64,000 bases of DNA, from contig CM067065.1 in NCBI GenBank assembly GCA_033980235.1, positions 30,009,155 to 30,073,154 on the forward strand, written 5' to 3'. Each line of letters begins with the position of its first letter. Within the stretch, counting starts at the first letter, position 1. The notes below the pieces were generated by a model, which worked only from the letters and a program-made list of their open reading frames with translations, was not told the DNA's origin and ran no database searches. Of the stretch, positions 1 through 12,140 are shown one piece after another. Position numbers and translations under genes: made by a program. Source of the DNA: Diadema setosum. Its lineage: Eukaryota > Echinodermata > Echinoidea > Diadematoida > Diadematidae.

Positions 1-23
1 TATATATATATATATATATATAT

Positions 24-60
<37 letters not shown>
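1..60. repeat. (TA)n/(TTTA)n microsatellite
   Basis: The window opens inside a (TA)n tract that turns into (TTTA)n. Its true left edge lies outside the window. Confidence 0.95.
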
Positions 61-62
<2 letters not shown>

Positions 63-65
63 TAT

Positions 66-103
66 ACCGCTCTCTTCATCGGCAAACTGATGAAGAGAGC
101 GGT
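66..103. repeat. 15-bp perfect inverted repeat (hairpin)
   Basis: ACCGCTCTCTTCATC at 66-80 is followed after an 8-nt loop by its exact reverse complement at 89-103. It sits directly beside the opening microsatellite. It may be the tip of a small MITE, but no flanking duplication can be defined because the left side is microsatellite. Confidence 0.7.
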
Positions 104-1106
104 GTTTTGGGACTAACCTGTTTTTAAATTTCAGTTTTTTTTTTTTGCTTTGGCTAACTACTGTCGGGGTGTCGCCATTATTTTTGGCCAATGTTTTGGT
201 ATTTCATATATATATTTATTTATATACATATTATAATGACTATGAATATTTGAAAAGCAAAAAACAAATACAACAATCTCTAGGTCAATTTGAGGTACTT
301 GGGATTAATTTTTAGGTTCTGTTAAACCGAGGAAAATGTTTTAATTATAAGTGATAGTTTTCATAATATATGCAAATAAATTGTTACGTAATGAGTGCAG
401 TAGTGGAAGTAGTAGTAGCGTAGCAGAAGTGGCACGAGAAAAGAAAAATTGCACGGGAGCTGTTTTGTTTTCTTTGTCTTGTCAGCTAATCAAACACGGA
501 AGTTGCACCAGAAATCCTTTTTTGTCACCCTCACACCTTTTATGGAATTCCTGGATCCGCCCCTAAAACTGTCTCGTACCGTTTCTCTAATTTTTTTTTG
601 TTTGTTTCTCTTTGTATTCGTTGTAATGGTTTGCTCTTTGGGACATGACAAAACAAGGCAGCTTCTCTTCGTCAATGAGAATTCCAGTGTCAGGATTTTG
701 ACAACAACAACTTTTTCGTGGGAACGTCCAACACTTCTTACATCGGCAAGACCTGGCTGTCTCATAACATGGAGGTAGAACCATGCTCATAATATGCCAT
801 ATGCTTTTTGTCGATGCAAGGTTTTCACCAGACGAGTGATTGAATCGCCGGGTGACCTTTTTAATATCTTCAAAACTGGGGCCACCCCACTGCTCTCACG
901 TATTCCTCTCATGTCAGTAATAAATGTACTGTCTTGAAAGTTGGGCGATCTCTCACTGATTCCCACAGACTAAATTATGGTAAAAGTTTCAGAATCCATC
1001 GTTTGATACCTGAAATACCTGAAAGACATTATCCCACCAGCACTTATCAAATAAAACTAGGATCCACATCTAAGAACGTAGACGATGATAGAGTTATGTC
1101 GTCGTT
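104..1106. other. No gene recognised
   Basis: AT-rich unique-looking sequence. Short open frames of up to about 110 codons at 450-780 overlap on both strands and match no family I know. I see no splice-bounded exon or repeat structure. Confidence 0.5.
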
Positions 1107-1110
1107 TTAA

Positions 1111-1672
1111 ATGACAAGTTCACCTTCGTAGACATGTGGGTTGAGTGAATGCAGCAATATTAGTAGAACACATCAGCAAGAGTTTGAGGAATATCGGACA
1201 ATCCTTTTAAAAGTTATGAATTTTTAAAGTATCTGCACAGTCACTGCTGAATGAGAAGGCTACCGCTATATTGTCATGTCACATGCGTACAACGCTACAA
1301 GGAACATATAAAGAAAATTTCATAAAATCTTACTTTTTGAAAAAAGAGTGCATATTTTCTCAACTCGTCATAGGAACGTATGATCAGGGTAATATTAATC
1401 CCCCTTGCCCTCTGAAAGAGGGAAGTCAAGTTTTCTTTTATTATGCGAGAAAAGTGAAAATATGTTGAATTTTCTTTATTTTTTTATATCGGTGTACACA
1501 TGTGACATCACAAGCTAAAGTAGTCTTCTCATCCAGCCGTGACTGAGCAGAAACTTCAAGAATTCACAACTTTTAAACGGATTGTCCGATTCTCCCCAAG
1601 CTCTTGCTGATGTGTTCTACTAATATTGCTGCATTCACTCAACCCACCTGTCTATGAAGCTGGACTTGTTCT
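1111..1672. mobile_element. TTAA-flanked fold-back MITE, family A
   Basis: The 562-bp element is bounded by TTAA at 1107-1110 and 1673-1676. Its left arm (1111-1260: ...GTTCACCTTCGTAGACATG, then GCAGCAATATTAGTAGAACA) is the inverse of its right arm (1545-1672, ending TGGACTTGTTCT). The same arms recur at 52103-53239 and 53407-53980, and as fragments near 12020-12135, 16535-16882 and 38250-38600. No transposase is encoded. A TTAA target with short non-coding inverted arms fits a non-autonomous piggyBac- or Kolobok-type element; the superfamily is inference. Confidence 0.8.
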
Positions 1673-1676
1673 TTAA

Positions 1677-3180
1677 GTATTAATAAGACCAATGTATTAT
1701 TTAAACAGACTTGGTACTACAGACAAGAAATGGTGAATTGTATGTGCCGAAAGTGGGGAAATCTACAGGGTATTGTTTGCATGCTTTATTTGTTGAGCAT
1801 GTACATCGTTCGTAGAAATCGTCATTACAATCAAGAGTGGTTGCATTGTTTGTATTGTCCTTACAATAGAAAAGTTTTCTCAAGCTATTGAAATGTTTTA
1901 GAGTATTTGTATACGTGTTTATTTTGCATTCAAAAGCTGCTAATTGTGAATGTTGAAAATTTCGTCGACTGTTTAAGTCCAATGTTCGTTCGTTTGGTCG
2001 TATTTGTTTTGCTTCTCAAATCAGTCAAAATGAAGTATATGGGCGGAACAAATTTAAACAAAACATAAATAAATGCCAAAGGAGCAATACAAGTGTACAG
2101 TTTATACTACAAGTATAAGAAAAAAAATCTTTATAGTTGCATAATTTATAAAACAGAAAAGGCATTTTGTTAAGGTGTAGGCCCACCTGTATAACTAGAC
2201 ACCTTTTTCCTTTATTGATATTTACGATGACTTTCAATAAAAAGAATTGAAGACTATTTATGAACGATAAACATGTGGTCTAGATGGGTTGCACCCACTA
2301 AGACATGAAATGTCGGATGAAAGTATTTTAAAACTATTTGCTTTTTAAATTCGAATTTTCCGTAAAACGGGTAATGTAACAACAGATTTCCTATCTGCAA
2401 AAGTGATTCCAATAGTATACATCACAATTGGATTAAAAAAGTGGTGAAAAATGCAGCCAATGAAACATAGATCCACATTCACGCAAGCTAATATCTTAGA
2501 CGTGTTGGAAAATGGATAACACGAACCGTTGTATGTATATCAACTGAACAATCATTATTTTTTTTTTTCACTAATCAATCTGGCGTTTGATCCAAACGCT
2601 TCACGAATTGTTGCATTCCTGCTAAATCTAAAAACATATTCTACAAGACATGGACTCTGGCTATATTATAGCTGTATTCTAAGATGTTCGGCTGTATAGA
2701 GTCAGTGATGTAAGGCCTCATGATAAGCTTTATTGTGTATATGATAATGGTTGAAAGGGTACAGAGTGTAAATGGTTCAAATCCAATATTACACACAGAA
2801 CTCAATGTGTTTTATTGACTCATTGGTTGTGAAAGCAGGACTCGCCAAGAGTTTGAGCCTCAGTTATTTTTTTTTTGATTTGATAGATACTTTATTTTTC
2901 TGCAAATCAATATACATAAGTTACATAATCATGAAGATGCAGGAAGTATACAAAGTAAATTCAACGCAGAGTCGTTTGACTTGCACAAACCACGATACAT
3001 ATAAGTACATAATCATGAACATGTAGGAAATATATAAAATAAATTTAACACAGTCTTTTGACTTGCATAAACAACGATATGAAAGAAATATAATATACAA
3101 TATGCATGTCTATGTAGCAGTGATATGAATAGCATTTATAGTTAAGAAACGATTGATGCTAAGTATGTATATATGATTAT
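1677..3180. other. No gene recognised
   Basis: AT-rich sequence without a supportable exon. A 93-codon open frame at 1701-1982 (minus) overlaps nothing recognisable. A short local repeat (AAGTACATAATCATGAA-like) recurs at 2920-3020. Confidence 0.5.
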
Positions 3181-3186
3181 CAAATA

Positions 3187-3317
3187 TATATATATGTATG
3201 TGTGTATATATATATATATATATACATGTATATATATATGTATATCATGTGCATATAATTTTAAAAATGTAATAATTATACCAGTATATGTATATAAATA
3301 ATTATACATATATGTAT

Positions 3318-3365
<48 letters not shown>

Positions 3366-3375
3366 TATATATATA
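3187..3375. repeat. (TA)n-rich microsatellite cluster
   Basis: Several (TA)n and (TATG)n tracts interrupted by short unique sequence. Open frames here encode only Tyr-Ile repeats and are artefacts. Confidence 0.9.
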
Positions 3376-3547
3376 ATCAATTAACCCTGTTGAAAAGACC
3401 ACATTGTGTAAAAAGACGCAATGTTAAAAAAAAAATAAAAAAAGATGCCTGTGATGTTTGAAGTCCGCGGATTGAAACCAATAAAAGGAGAAAGGAAAAA
3501 GTGATATTTGTTTTATCAAATTTTCGACGCATGTGATAAAATGCGTT

Positions 3548-3616
<69 letters not shown>

Positions 3617-3629
3617 TTGTGTGTGTGTG
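3548..3629. repeat. Compound (TA)n-(TG)n microsatellite
   Basis: About 50 nt of (TA)n passes into (GT)n ending near 3629, followed by a short G/A-rich stretch. Confidence 0.95.
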
Positions 3630-4365
3630 AAGGGGGAGGGGAAGTATTTGCAAGGCGACAGTTGAAAACAACCTAGAATACTGAATAGCTGCCATTATTT
3701 AAATCGAAACCCAGTGCCCTATACAAGTGATATATTCAATCAGATAAAGTGTCGCATCAGAGTCGAGTATCGTAAGATCAATGACATTCAGTTCTCTAAT
3801 ATCCCCGTATTACGCAAACTGTTGGAATTGAGCTAAAATCGATATGAAAGGGAAGAAAAGCACCATGAAATTCCCCGTCGATTTTTCCATGCGTATTATG
3901 CATACACAAAACAGCCTTGGCAACATTCGGAGGTGATGTAAAGAGTAAGTAGCAAAGGAAAACACCATTGAACCATACACTTGTTTGTTTGGGGTCGTTT
4001 CTTCGCTATGAAGAATTCCGTTTCGTTTTAGTATTGACATTGCAAATATCAGATTTATCTTATATACTACCATTTTTTTAAGTTTCCATGACCTTGGAAA
4101 CTTGGTGGTAATGATATCCATGTTGTGCATTCCTAGAAACGTGGATTAAGGCGTTATTATCGCACAGGTCATAATTGTGCTCTCTATGTTCACAATGATT
4201 GATTAGTCCCTCTATTTTCTTTATAAATATTTAAACAGCCAAATTTCTTAACCGTCAATCAAATCTCAGAAACTACATTCCGCTGTGTTGATTTATGTAT
4301 TTTTCCAAGGCAGTGAAACCCGTATTCAGCTGCACGACAGCTAGCTGGTATCCCACGGGATCCAA
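3630..4365. other. No gene recognised
   Basis: Unique-looking sequence. A 106-codon minus-strand open frame (3810-4130) shows no domain, signal or splice context that I recognise. Confidence 0.5.
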
Positions 4366-4369
4366 TTCA

Positions 4370-5035
4370 CACTAAGAAATAGGGTTCAAATTTGAACCCA
4401 AAATTGTCGCTATACAACCACCCTATAGGGTGAAACTTTGCACCCCAATAAGCAATTTGCACCCTTAGAGGTGCAATATGCTGAATTTTGAACCTGCAGG
4501 GGTGCGAACTTTCACCCTCAGTTTTGTGCTTATCAAGGGTGTAAACATGCACCATAAACATTAATAAATTGTGAATTGAAAATTTAGACCACGAGTACCA
4601 ACACTCTAAAAAGACCCGAGTCAGAACTGACCCGGAACTGGGTCCGTTGGGGTCATACACCGTTCCGGGTCAGAAATGACTTGGAATTTGGTCATGAAGA
4701 CCCCGAATGGGGTCATCCTGACCCGATTTCTGACTTTGAATGGGTCATATCTGACCACATTCCTGGACATTTCTGACCCGGAACGGTGTATGACCCCAAC
4801 GGACACAGTTCCGGGTCAGTTCTGACTCGGATGTTTTAAGAGTGAAGGTTTTACTCTTAAGATCAAACTTTACACTCTGATGGATATGTCTGCATCTTTG
4901 TAGAAACGAATAAAAGAATATCGAGAGATTTGATTTTCTACCTGCATATAATAAAAGGTGCAAATGTGCACCCTAGGATGCTGCTGTAGGGGCAAATAGG
5001 GTGCAAATTTGAACCCTTTTTTGTTTTTTAGTTTG
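4370..5035. mobile_element. Composite fold-back element with nested hairpin
   Basis: The outer arms carry inverted GTTCAAATTTGAACCC / GTGCAAATTTGAACCC motifs (4384 and 5008) and recurring TTTGCACC / GGTGCAAA words. Inside, 4614-4680 (GACCCGAGTCAGAACTGACC...) is repeated almost exactly in inverse orientation at 4766-4832 around a spacer of about 85 nt. That spacer is itself rich in GACCC/GGGTC. No coding capacity. It reads as one hairpin MITE inside another, or one element with nested palindromes. Confidence 0.75.
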
Positions 5036-6420
5036 TTGGATGTGAGGGGAGACCTCCATTGGTTTTGTACCTCCATGATTTTATTGTCCTGTCCGAGAGA
5101 CAGAGAGGAGGGTTTGCCTCTTTTTAGACAAGACTTAGTTTGAGAGGAGACGGTATGATAATACGCACAACATACTGCTCAGTTAGACTCGGGAATCGAA
5201 TCCTGGTCCTTTGGTTGTTTTTTTGTTGTTGTATTTGAGGTGCATTGTTCACAATGTCATATGATTATGTGTGGCCTCATCTGCGTACATTTTGCATTAA
5301 ATCAATTTCTCAGAATATAAACAAAATACTTCACAAGTATTTTTAGGTGCGGGGATCTGTCTACTGTCATACGGTTAGGAAAGATATGTCCTGGTGCATG
5401 CTGGTGACAAACTCTGGTCAGCCCGGCTCGTTACAGGGCTCACACCTGTAAATAAAATGGAATGTGCCAGACCCCTTCACAAATTCGTACCAAAGATACC
5501 AAAATAAATGAAGAAAGAAATTAATTAAAAATCAATAATGCAGTTTGTAAAAAACAAAACAAAAACAAAAACAAAAACAAAACTAAAAAAACAAAACAAA
5601 ACAAAACTGAATAGCTGCAGATATTGAGTATGAATTCCTCTACAAACTGCATTTTGGTTGGACGATGAAAGCTTTTCTCATGGGATTCATTGGGTGCATG
5701 TACAGAAAATATGTGATATTTTGAGTGAAAAGAACTCGTAGTCTGGCTTTGCGGACCCTTGGACAGAGTTTGAGCTGAAGAACCCGCCTTGGGAATTTGA
5801 TGGATGAAAGGATTATCTCACTTGTCCAGGTTAGTGAAGATGAAACATCTCATTTCTCCCAGCTATTTTAGAATTTTACTTTATTCTCTTTTTTTTCTTT
5901 GAATTTTAACACACGTCTCTATGGGGAATTATCTACCCGTGTGAGCCCTACATTGGATCTTGGGAGTAGACTAGCCTTTTGTGAAGCCCCGAGCTCGCTG
6001 TATGGTGAAGAGAGCCCATCCTTAGTGGGGTTTCGCGCTGTCGCTTCGCTCGCCCGTTACAGCGAGAGGGCATTGACAGAAGGCTAGGAACAGACGCGCT
6101 ATGCAGTTGTCTGACAGCAGAGAAGTCACGTGACAGTGGTATTGAGTTTCACACTGGAAGCAAAGTTATGACGAATACACGTCAAGTGAAATCGCACGTA
6201 TCCACTCTCACACAGACAGGGCATTCAAGAAAAAGTACGGTATTCATCTCCCTCGACGCCCACGTTATTTATAATGTGCAGTATACTGACTTTTATATTT
6301 CTTTCTTCTCTGCCTTAGTGAATTACAAGCAATTCTAATGAAAACATTCTCGACACGTGGGATGCGCCAGCGGAAGACGTGGGCACAACAAATATCTGTC
6401 ACAGCTTTGTCTTAAGGTTG
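5036..6420. other. No gene recognised; simple repeat at 5550-5608
   Basis: Contains a (CAAAA)n tract at about 5550-5608. A CAG followed by GTTAGTG at 5828-5836 could be a splice donor, but all upstream frames are short. I do not call an exon. Confidence 0.45.
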
Positions 6421-6454
6421 ATGGTAGGCGGAAGAGTGAAAGGAAAAACGGATT

Positions 6455-6937
6455 GTGAAGGAAGGAAAAATGACCATGTTACGGAACGCGGGCTTTATCA
6501 CGAGCAGCTCGTTAAAAAAAAAAAAAAAATTGAGTGATTTGGCTGCTGTGAATTGGAATAGATTGTGGCCACAAAATGCAGATGTTGATCTGAAATGGTG
6601 TAAATTCCATAAAGTGTTTTCAGACATGTGCAATAAACATGCACCTTATGTTACAGTACGTAAAAAGCAAAAGGGATCGCCATGGATAAATGATCAATAT
6701 AATGCTGATATAGCAAGAGAACGTGATTTTAATAAGAGGAAAAATAATACAGTGAAACCAAGAAAAAAGCATTTTCGGAAAAATATAAATATTGTTTATT
6801 ACAGAAATAAAGCAAATATAAATCAGAATAAAAAGTTGGAAAGGGTGTATTATTGTAATGAATTATCAGACAGCGGTAATGATGTGAGGAAAAGATGGAA
6901 AGTGCTTAAAAATTTATTGCCAAACAGGAAAGTATAA
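6455..6937 (+). pseudogene. LINE ORF2 fragment, linker before RT
   Basis: 160 codons rich in Lys/Arg/Asn. The segment from VNWN (codon 32) through HAPYVTVRKKQKGSPWINDQ (about codons 62-81) resembles the linker between endonuclease and reverse transcriptase in CR1/Jockey elements. An A15 run at 6514-6528 encodes the KKKKK stretch and may itself be an indel. The frame breaks after 6937. The apparent start codon is not a real one, since this is the interior of a longer polyprotein. Confidence 0.75.
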
Positions 6938-7090
6938 TCATGATGAGTCAAATGCATGTATTGATGGTGAACCAACTGAAGATTTTCACAGGATTGCAAC
7001 AGAGTTTAATATTATGTTCAGTATAATGTTAGCAAATTATGTTGTGGTAATAACGGCAAGAATGATAAAACTCAGCAACGACAAAAGTGT

Positions 7091-8180
7091 TTGAATCATG
7101 TCAACCGTGCACGATCTTCTTTTTCTTTTGATGAAATAAGAACAGATTTTGTTCAAAGAGAATTACAGAAGCTTGACTGTACAAAATCTGTTGGGTTGGA
7201 TGACCTTCATCCTAAACTTTTGAAAATTAGCGCTCATCTGATAGCCTCACCCTTAGCGCATATATCTAATCAATCGTTAGAAACGGGAGTGTTCCCCCGC
7301 TCATTTAAGCTTGCTAAAGTTATACCTGTACCAAAAAAATAAGATTGTGAGTGATATACGCAATAATCGTCCCATCTCACTCTTATCCACTGTAGCAAAA
7401 ATTTTCGAAAAAGCAGTCCACTCGCAACTCCTCAGTTACTTAGATGAAGGCGAGCTGTTGACGGAACGCCAATCGGGATTTAGACCCAGTCACTCAACCA
7501 CAACGTCTTTAACAGAAATTAGTGATTTTTTGTCTGATAACCTTGACAAAGGCAATGTGGTTGGGGCAGTCTTTTTAGACTTAAAAAAGGCCTTCGATGT
7601 CATACCCCATGACCTCCTTTTGCTGAAATTGTCCTACTTCGGCATAGACAAAACTGAACTTAAGTGGTTTGAATCTTACGTAATAGGGAGAGAGCAGTGC
7701 GTTTCTTTTAAAGGCAAGAGATCCGATTTTCTCCCCGTTCAAATAGGAGTCCCACAGGGCTCAATACTAGGGCCATTGCTCTTTTGTATGTTCATCAATG
7801 ATGTTCCTAACTTAAACTTTAGTCCTTGGACTAAAGTATCTCTTTATGCAGACGACACGGCAATATTTCACCCAGGACATGATGCTTACAAAGTAAAGAA
7901 ACAACTACAAGCAGACACTCTACTCCTCAGTAAATGATTTTCAGATAATAGTATGATTGTTAATTTAGAAAAAGCGAAAGTCATGTTATTCAGACCTCGC
8001 CGAGGAAAACAGAGACATTCTTTTCAAATTTGTATGAATGGCAGGCCTTTGGAAACTGTCACGAGTCTCAAACACCTTGGGGTAATCTTTGAACAAACTC
8101 TTGACTCGTCTCCTCACATAGATGAAGTAGTCATGGAAATTTCTAGTTCTATTGTGTGTATACGAAGAATCAAATCGTGA
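7091..8180 (+). pseudogene. LINE reverse transcriptase, frameshifted
   Basis: Two frames carry one RT. 7091-7342 holds LDCTKSVGLDDLHPKLLK and VFPRSFKLAKVIPVPKK. After a shift at an A-run near 7336, the frame from 7311 to 7937 holds NNRPISLLSTVAKIFEK, GFRPSHSTTTSL, VFLDLKKAFDVIPHDLLL, GVPQGSILGPLLF and the catalytic YADD (residues 179-182 of that open frame). The same frame resumes after a stop at 7935-7937 with LKHLGVIF, typical of the RT thumb region. Motif order and spacing are those of CR1/L2/Jockey-type RTs. The copy is inactive. Confidence 0.92.
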
Positions 8181-8672
8181 CATGTGAAATCATGAATCAG
8201 CTGTATTTTTCTTTCATACTTCCGCATATTGATTACTGTTGCGCTGTATGTGGATCACTAACAAAGATAAATTTAAACAGATTGCAACGTTGTCAAAACA
8301 AGTATGCTAGTGCAGTATTGAATGGAGGTTATTACATGTCAGCGCAAACTCTTACTCTCAAATGCTCTCAAATGGCAGTCAATTGAACAAAGAATTCAAT
8401 ATCATTACTGTGTCCTGGTGTACAAATTGTTACACAATTTAGCCCCACCGTACATAGTTAAACTCGTGACCAAACGCCCTACTGTACTTATACCACTCGA
8501 TATGCCCTTTCTTGCCAATTACATAATACCCAAACCTAAAACTGAATATAAGAAATGCTCCTTCACTTATGCTGCAAGCAAATCATTTAATGAGTTACCC
8601 ATATTTATTCAAACAGCCTCCTCATTGCAAACATTTAAGAATCGTGTACGCCAACACCAATCTCTCATTTGA
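8156..8672 (+). pseudogene. LINE ORF2 C-terminal region, frameshifted
   Basis: Two overlapping frames (8156-8386 and 8322-8672) continue the RT protein. They contain LYFSFILPHIDYCCAVCGSL, HYCVLVYKLLHNLAPPYI and a final SFNELPIFIQTASSLQTFKN. This arrangement is characteristic of the C-terminus of CR1/Jockey ORF2. The frame change is near 8370. Confidence 0.85.
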
Positions 8673-9004
8673 TACGAAGCCTTTGCACTAGCTATAAATT
8701 TATTCAGATATCCATTTTCTCCGCTCGTTGTATGTTCTTTCTTATGCTTTTTGTGTTCTCACGAACCGATTGTTCTTTAGCTGTATCATATCTATGATCT
8801 TTTTGTTCTTGTTTTTTATTGTGTGCACATGTAATGTAATGTATATCAACGGAGGGCTCCGTTGTAAAGCAGGCCTTTGTCATGTTTGCGGCACTGAATG
8901 GGACTACCCTGCTTTTAAAGAAGACTTGATAAATAAAAATAGAATAAATAAAAAAACCAAAACAAAGAACAAAACAATACAAAACAAAGTTTCAATGTGA
9001 CTTT

Positions 9005-9110
9005 AAGGCGGTGAGTTGGCTCAGTCGGTAAAGAGGAAAAAAGAAAATCATGGGCATAAAAACTTGGGCTGGATTCGTACCAACGATCTCCTGATACCTC
9101 CTTAATCTTA
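9005..9110 (+). mobile_element. tRNA-like SINE fragment
   Basis: GGCGGTGAGTTGGCTCAGTC at 9008 resembles the 5' part of a tRNA gene with a box A-like TGGCTCAGTCGGTAAAG. A weak box B (GGATTCGTACC) follows at 9072, after an A-rich insertion. I read this as a broken tRNA-derived SINE head, not a tRNA gene. Confidence 0.55.
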
Positions 9111-9479
9111 GAATCATACCAAAGGATATTGTAGAATTCCATGGCAGTGCTGCAGAAAAGATAATTCTTCATACATTTGAATGTACAGTAATTATGTGAT
9201 ACACAGATTTGAGTACGTAGGACTGAGATGTTTCTTTTTCCTAACTGTACCTGTTACATCATCGTCATTTCGCTGTCGACATCAGAAGTAAGATCGCGAA
9301 ATTTCATTTCCGTTGCTGCAGGTATTTAAGTGAATTCAAGATTATTTTCTTTTTTTCCAACAATACTTCGTCGCTGTGCATTCGGAGAGACACAATTTTT
9401 TAAAATTGTTTCAAGAATTGAATCAGTGTGAAGACAAAGTAAAAAAAGACTCTATTTGAGAAAAATGAAACATTGAGTG

Positions 9480-9570
9480 GCTTTGTTCAGAGTGTTCCGG
9501 GCTTACTTACTCGGGCAGGATTCGAACGTAGGACCTCCTGATCAACGGTCAGGCGCTTTCCTTCTTTGTT
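9480..9570 (-). mobile_element. tRNA-like SINE fragment
   Basis: Read on the minus strand, AGCGCCTGACCGTTGATCAG is followed by CGTTCGAATCCTGCCCGAG, a canonical box B. The anticodon-arm and T-arm-like parts are present, but a full cloverleaf with acceptor stem is not. It is best taken as a SINE piece. Confidence 0.5.
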
Positions 9571-9926
9571 GTTACCTATATGGCATACTCGCCCCGGGAA
9601 ACACGTATTCCTCATGTATTTCCATGAAAAGAATATTGCTACTACAGAAAAAGGGTCCTTCGTTTTGTGTGTGTGTGTTTTAACGAATCATTGAGATGCC
9701 ATTATACTAATTTTCTATTTCATGAACTTAACGTAATATCAATGATTGGTATCGTTTGCACTTGCACTAAATTGGACAAAGTTATGTAAAAATTCACCAC
9801 CCTTTCTCTCCGTTTTGTATATATTCGCAAAAAAAAAAGGAAGAAAATAAATGTCAATGGCACTCCTATCCTACCCGGCATTTCAATGAATGTCCCTTGC
9901 CTTTGAGTAGGACTATTTTAGCCAGA
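9571..9926. other. No gene recognised
   Basis: AT-rich sequence between a SINE fragment and a (TA)n tract; a short (GT)n run lies near 9668. Confidence 0.5.
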
Positions 9927-10074
<148 letters not shown>

Positions 10075-10075
10075 T

Positions 10076-10356
10076 TTTTTTTGTTCGCCGTAAATTTTTC
10101 AAATTCTTTTGATAACAGTATTAAAGATGCTTTAAATGTTAATACTTTCACACTAAAGGTGTAGAATTTCAGAAATTCATATGTTTACGATGTATAGCAG
10201 ACGTAGTTGTACTCTTGTGAGTCCTAGTGTTAGTTCCTTTTTTTTTTATCGTGATATTTTTTTTTTTCTGGCCGCAAATATTTCGAATTCTGTGATGACC
10301 GTATAAAAGATGCTTTAAATCTAGTTGTACTCTTGTGAGTCCTAATGTCAGTTTTT
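10076..10356. repeat. Diverged direct duplication
   Basis: A block starting TTCGCCGTAAATTTTTCAAA (10085) recurs as GGCCGCAAATATTTCGAATT (10270); both contain AAAGATGCTTTAAAT. AGTTGTACTCTTGTGAGTCC occurs at 10205 and 10322. The second copy lacks about 65 nt of the first. Each copy is preceded by a poly-T run. Confidence 0.7.
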
Positions 10357-10559
10357 TTTTTTTAATTGTAAGCGTTCATCTGTTACCTTTCTATTACACG
10401 TCAGTAAGCCCTTGCATCGTATGGATCCCATGCGTAGGTTTTGACCTTTCAACTCCTCTTCCTTCGTCTCTTTTCCCTGTCTTCTTACCATTGTTCCTTC
10501 CACTTCCACTTTTTTCTCTTGTTTATTTAACATAGGAGAGCGACCCTGTAATTGTTTGA

Positions 10560-10625
10560 TGTATGTAGATGTATTTTTGTATTTTTCTTTCATTTTTTTC
10601 TTAATAATATTTAATTCAATTCAAA
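10560..10625 (-). mobile_element. Possible LINE 3' tail, minus strand
   Basis: Plus-strand TTTAATTCAATTCAAAATGA reads on the minus strand as an A-rich tail of the TGAATTGAATTAAA kind seen at other LINE 3' ends in this window. There is no coding sequence beside it, so the call is tentative. Confidence 0.3.
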
Positions 10626-11059
10626 ATGATTTTACTTCCATATAAAGTAATACAAAGTAACATACATAACGCTTACATGAGTACATAACATCAAAAGGAA
10701 CTTTGATTCACGTAATTTTCAACAAAACATGAATACAAATATTATTATAATGATATCAACTCTGGTTTAGATAAATAAACATGTAAGCAATACAATCTTA
10801 ATCTATAACTTTACATGGAAAAGAGGAATTCACAAGAAAAGCATAGCTTGTAAAATTTGTGAATTACTCTAGAAGGTGAGGGCATCTCAAGATCCGTCAA
10901 GGACTCCATGTATAAAATTTTGATATCCTGATATCAAGCGAAATAATCAGAAAAGAAAATTAAAAAAAGACTATGACAAGGACAGGAGCAAAAGTAGGGA
11001 CGGAGCAGACAGAAAATAAAACTAAAGTTAGGCATTTTAGCCTAGTTTTGTTAGTTCAA

Positions 11060-11288
11060 AAAAATATTAGTTGTTGGTTATTATTAAGAATAAGGAGACT
11101 GCAAACTAGGAGCTCTGCTTTTTAGCAGTCCCCTCCGTTTCCAATACATATTGATTTCATATTTGGCATAAAAGACATTTATTGCATTCAATTAATATTG
11201 TTACTAGATTGCAATTTTGTATTGATTGTATTCTAATGTTTATTTGAACTGCATTGGAAATTAAATAAATGAAATTAAATTTAATTGA
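11060..11288 (+). mobile_element. LINE 3' end
   Basis: Ends in TTAAATAAATGAAATTAAAT (11260-11280), the same short-repeat tail style as the LINE at 8.9 kb. The preceding AGGAGACTGCAAACTAGGAG is similar to a block at 11655-11700 that precedes a second AAATAAATGAAAT tail. Two related 3' untranslated ends therefore lie about 590 bp apart. No ORF remains. Confidence 0.6.
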
Positions 11289-11585
11289 CATTTGTCAAAA
11301 AAGAGAATGTTATAGAATTTTTACCTTCACATTTGGTCACGTCACTGAGTCATACACTGTACGCTGTATAGAGGCCTTTGTTATCTGATTTTGCCATGCA
11401 AAGCCAACTTCAACATAAAGATAAAAGCCCAGAAAGACTACTGCAATTCGTGACGTCATTTTGGACAATATAAAGAAAATATAACTAGAATCCAAAAAAA
11501 ACATTTTTTTTAATGAAAAGCGCACATTCCATCTACTTGTTACTGACATTAATGTCACTATGTTCGATGGTTGCTTGTATGAGTA

Positions 11586-11589
<4 letters not shown>

Positions 11590-11616
<27 letters not shown>

Positions 11617-11880
11617 TTGCCTTCGTCTTTTACATCAGCATTAGCTATACATCCTAGAGGAGACTGTAATTTACATACTTTGCTTGTTAGTAGTCTCCTT
11701 AACTTCAACAATTTTCATTCAATTTGGTATAATCAGAAAAGACACAATTTCATTGTTAGTTTACAGGTTTTTTTTTTTTTTTTTTACTTTATATAATACT
11801 GTACTGATTTTGTATCATTAGTGTGTATTACATGTTTTGGGTTGTGAGAAATGAAATAAATGAAATGAATTGACAAATTA
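11590..11880 (+). mobile_element. Related LINE 3' end
   Basis: A (CT)n run (11595-11614) is followed by GAGGAGACTGTAATTTACATAC. The block ends in GAAATAAATGAAATGAATTGA at 11850-11871. It shares layout and tail with 11060-11288. Confidence 0.55.
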
Positions 11881-12014
11881 AATATGTCCGGAGTTTTTTG
11901 CTTTGTGAAAAAGAAAAATCATGAGCTCTTTCAGTACGCTAAAGGTGAAAGTATTTTTATTTCTTTGTTTCATTGTCCATAATTATGTCATAAAATGTGG
12001 GAGCCGTATTCAGC

Positions 12015-12140
12015 GATGACGGCATACCATCCGAAACTTCAAGAGTTCATTTCATTTGAATCGATTGTCCGATTTTCCTCACACTTTCACTGATGTGTTC
12101 TACTCATATTGCTGCTTCCGTCTTATCCACATTTATTTTT
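12015..12140. mobile_element. Fragment of family A TTAA MITE
   Basis: GATTGTCCGATTTTCCTCAC and CACTGATGTGTTCTACTCATATTGCTGC match the right arm of the fold-back elements at 1111 and 53407. The left arm and the terminal TTAA are missing or unrecognisable. Confidence 0.6.

Larger units (their letters stand above)
6455..8990 (+). mobile_element. Degenerate CR1/L2/Jockey-type LINE, 5'-truncated
   Basis: A non-LTR retrotransposon copy on the plus strand, 5'-truncated (no apurinic-type endonuclease domain seen) and broken by frameshifts near 6940-7090, 7340, 8170 and 8370 and by an in-frame stop at 7935. Readable protein runs from the post-endonuclease linker (6455-6937) through the reverse transcriptase (7091-8180) to the C-terminal region (8156-8672). 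The 3' untranslated part ends near 8990 in a TAAATAAAAATAGAATAAA-type tail. The A/T repeat tail, rather than a long poly-A, fits the CR1/L2 group. It is dead without repair of several breaks. Confidence 0.9.

Noticed and set aside
5899..6087. GC-richer 62-codon frame suggesting a gene start
   Set aside because: The GCTCGCCCGTTACAGCGAG-type words look like repeat sequence and no exon boundary or domain supports coding.
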